Shown here in pieces: positions 6,371 to 7,932 of a stretch of 7,932 bases of DNA. Position 1 is the first letter of the stretch, and every line of letters begins with the position of its first letter. Origin of the DNA: Alphaproteobacteria bacterium (GTDB lineage Bacteria; Pseudomonadota; Alphaproteobacteria; Rhizobiales; Devosiaceae). The translations under genes and the position numbers were made by a program. The notes under the pieces were generated by a model. It did not search any database and was not told the origin of the DNA. It saw only the letters and a list, made by a program, of their open reading frames with translations. The stretch spans positions 1-7,932 of the forward strand of contig JAHJOS010000518.1 of NCBI GenBank assembly GCA_018820005.1. The letters are read 5' to 3'.

Positions 6371-6492
6371 GCGCCGGAAGGATCCGGCACCGGTGTCTTG
6401 ATGCTTGTTCGGCAACAGCGCCCACCGTTGGAAGGGGACACCGAGGTGTGACCGTTTCGATCACACCATCATGGCGGTGTTATGCCGACACC
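6371..6492 (-). repeat. Hairpin-rich thuK-thuA spacer with GGTGT/ACACC repeats
   Basis: The 196-base gap between the ATPase stop and thuA has no ORF of note. It holds GCCGGA-AGGA-TCCGGC (6373-6388), a CACCGGTG palindrome (6388-6395), ACACC-GA-GGTGT (6438-6449), GGTGTGA...TCACACC (6445-6451 with 6461-6467, 9-base loop) and GGTGT...ACACC (6476-6480 with 6488-6492). Because the same pentamer and its complement alternate, several of these stems exclude one another. None is followed by a U-tract on the minus strand. A processing, stability or attenuation role is inferred. Confidence 0.5.
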
Positions 6493-7502
6493 TAGCCGTG
6501 TGCTATCGGTTTCCCCGAAGTATCGAAGCGGTGGATCTTGTCGGCCATGGGCGAGAAACCGATGGTGTCGCCGCTCTTGTATTTGCTGGTGCCATCGGCG
6601 CGGATCACGACCGGCTCTTCCTGGCCCACATCGACATAGACATAATTGTCAGAGCCAAGATTTTCGGTGTGGATCACTGTGCCGGTCCAATCACCACCGT
6701 CGGGCTTGATCTCGATGTGCTCGCTACGGATGCCCACGGTATGAGCATTGAACGGCTGGGCCTTGGCGCCTTCGATCATGTTCATCTTGGGCGAGCCGAT
6801 AAAACCCGCCACAAAAAGTGAATCCGGCTGCTCATAGAGCTCAAGCGGCGTACCCACCTGTTCGATGCGGCCATCGCGCAGCACGCAGATGCGGTCTGCC
6901 AGCGTCATGGCTTCGACCTGATCGTGCGTCACATAGATCATGGTGGTCTTTTCCATGGTCTCATGCAGCTTGGCGATCTGGATGCGGGTCGCCACGCGCA
7001 GTGCAGCGTCCAGGTTTGACAGCGGCTCATCGAACAGGAACACCTTGGGATCACGCACAATGGCGCGGCCGATGGCAACGCGCTGGCGCTGACCACCCGA
7101 AAGCTGCCCCGGCAGGCGTTCCAGGTAAGGCGTCAGCTGCAATTGCTCGGCAGCGGCGGCCACCTTGCGCGCAATCTCGTCCTTGCTGACATTGGCGATC
7201 TTGAGCGCATAAGCCATGTTGTCGAACACGGTCATATGCGGATAGAGCGCATAACTCTGGAACACCATGGCGATGCCGCGCTTTGACGGCGCCCGGTCGT
7301 TGACCACCTGACCGTCGATTTCGAGTGTGCCGCCGGTGATCTCTTCAAGCCCGGCGATGCAGCGCAACAGGGTGGACTTGCCACACCCCGACGGCCCCAC
7401 GAACACCATGAACTCGCCCGAGCGGATGTCGAGATTGATTTTCTTGAGCACTTCGACTTGGCCGTAGCGCTTGTTGAGGTCGGTGAGCTTGAGGTTTGTC
7501 AC
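6492..7502 (-). CDS. thuK: ThuK-type sugar ABC transporter ATPase (MalK/UgpC family)
   Basis: With a GTG start at 7502 the protein has 336 residues and energises sugar import at the inner face of the membrane. Walker A is GPSGCGKST (residues 36-44), the Q-loop MVFQSYALYPHMTV has its glutamine at 82, the signature LSGGQRQR begins at 134, Walker B VFLFDEP is 154-160, the D-loop SNLD is 162-165 and the switch histidine (VTHDQVEAM) is 193. After about residue 240 comes the regulatory TOBE/OB part with FVAGFIGSPKMNM and GIRSEHI (257-263); it is slightly short against typical MalK/UgpC proteins of about 355-370 residues. The frame is open to 7616, but that extension overlaps the permease stop and looks non-coding. 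The site before the GTG is weak (AAGAAGAG). The name thuK rests on the neighbouring thuA and thuB; by sequence alone it would be called UgpC-like. Confidence 0.86.
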   Translation of the reverse strand: MTNLKLTDLNKRYGQVEVLKKINLDIRSGEFMVFVGPSGCGKSTLLRCIAGLEEITGGTLEIDGQVVNDRAPSKRGIAMVFQSYALYPHMTVFDNMAYALKIANVSKDEIARKVAAAAEQLQLTPYLERLPGQLSGGQRQRVAIGRAIVRDPKVFLFDEPLSNLDAALRVATRIQIAKLHETMEKTTMIYVTHDQVEAMTLADRICVLRDGRIEQVGTPLELYEQPDSLFVAGFIGSPKMNMIEGAKAQPFNAHTVGIRSEHIEIKPDGGDWTGTVIHTENLGSDNYVYVDVGQEEPVVIRADGTSKYKSGDTIGFSPMADKIHRFDTSGKPIAHG

Positions 7503-7563
7503 GATCCGCTCTTCTTTCTTGGTAATGACCCGCCCGAGGGCAGATGCAGGCCGCTTGCCCGAC

Positions 7564-7932
7564 TTACTTGACCGATCCCGCCAGCAATCCGCGGACGAAG
7601 TAACGCTGCAGTGCAAAGAACACGATCAGCGGCACCACAATGGTGATGAAGGCGCCCGCCGTCAGGATTTCCCAGTTGTTGCCGCGCGAACCCAGAAGGC
7701 TCACCAGCTTGCCCGTCAGCACCAGGCGATCCTGCTGTGCACCCAGGAACACCATGGCGACCAGCAGATCGTTCCACACCCACAGGAACTGGAAGATCGA
7801 GAAAGATGCCAGCGCTGGGAAGCTCAACGGCAGCACCATGCCGGTGAAGATCTTGAAGTGGCTGGCGCCATCGATACGCGCCGATTCCATGATCTCCTTG
7901 GGAAGGCCGACCATGTAGTTGCGCAGCAGATA
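7564..7932 (-). CDS. thuG: ThuG-type sugar ABC transporter permease (MalG family), partial
   Basis: Only the last 122 residues are present; the frame stays open to the window edge (YLLRNYMVGLPKEI...), so the methionine at 7914 is internal and not the start. It contains the cytoplasmic EAA loop, EIMESARIDGASHFKIFTGMVLPL in outline, which docks on the ATPase. Two membrane segments follow, FSIFQFLWVWNDLLVAMVFL and AGAFITIVVPLIVFFALQ, and then the typical carboxyl end RYFVRGLLAGSVK. This is the MalG-like inner permease of carbohydrate uptake-1 transporters. The ATPase gene starts 61 bases further on, the same strand, and thuA and thuB follow, supporting a trehalose/disaccharide importer. The binding protein and the second permease (thuE, thuF) would be expected just beyond the right edge. 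Confidence 0.85.
   Translation of the reverse strand, partial: YLLRNYMVGLPKEIMESARIDGASHFKIFTGMVLPLSFPALASFSIFQFLWVWNDLLVAMVFLGAQQDRLVLTGKLVSLLGSRGNNWEILTAGAFITIVVPLIVFFALQRYFVRGLLAGSVK

Noticed and set aside
6445..6467. CRP/FNR-type site (TGTGA...TCACA)
   Set aside because: The half-sites are 9 bases apart rather than 6, and the position between two operon genes is unusual for CRP; treated as RNA hairpin instead.
1..7932. CRISPR arrays, tRNA genes, insertion sequences or prophage signals
   Set aside because: No regularly spaced repeats, tRNA-like cloverleaf, transposase frame or terminal inverted repeats were seen on reading both strands.

Overview
The window is about 62-65% G+C by eye. 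It is gene-dense and looks like the chromosome of an alphaproteobacterium of the Hyphomicrobiales (Rhizobium/Devosia-like). That placement rests on the gene order permease - MalK-type ATPase - ThuA - Gfo/Idh/MocA dehydrogenase, which matches the rhizobial/Agrobacterium thuEFGKAB operon, and on the style of the other proteins. It is an inference, since there is no rRNA or other marker here. No mobile element, CRISPR array, tRNA or rRNA was seen.

Left region (1-1464, all minus strand). A short operon is read in the order GtrA-family membrane protein, SAM-dependent methyltransferase, ThuA-like protein, and the last gene runs off the left edge. The GtrA and methyltransferase genes share an ATGA stop/start overlap, so they are probably translationally coupled. 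A glycan or lipid-carrier role is plausible but unproven.

Centre (1465-4205). A 313-base divergent regulatory region rich in short A/T palindromes leads into a plus-strand gene for an exported UshA-type 5'-nucleotidase/metallophosphatase, which ends at a strong rho-independent terminator. Two small membrane-protein genes follow on the minus strand: a DUF2798 protein and a GlsB/YeaQ/YmgE (transglycosylase-associated) stress protein. Between them lie a promoter-like pair with a perfect TATAAT and a LacI-type palindrome.

Right region (4251-7932, minus strand). This is the distal part of a trehalose/disaccharide utilisation operon: the end of an inner-membrane permease (ThuG-like), the ATPase (ThuK-like), ThuA and ThuB, closed by a GC-rich hairpin. 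In rhizobia the transporter imports trehalose, maltitol and sucrose isomers, and ThuA and ThuB assimilate them through 3-keto derivatives. The intercistronic gaps (61, 196 and 153 bases) are long for such an operon, and the two larger ones carry inverted repeats that could set relative expression of transport and catabolic genes.

I see no clearly new multi-gene system. The most interesting signals are two divergent ThuA-fold proteins in separate operons at opposite ends of the window, the nested GGTGT/ACACC repeats between thuK and thuA, and the promoter plus palindrome upstream of the DUF2798 gene.
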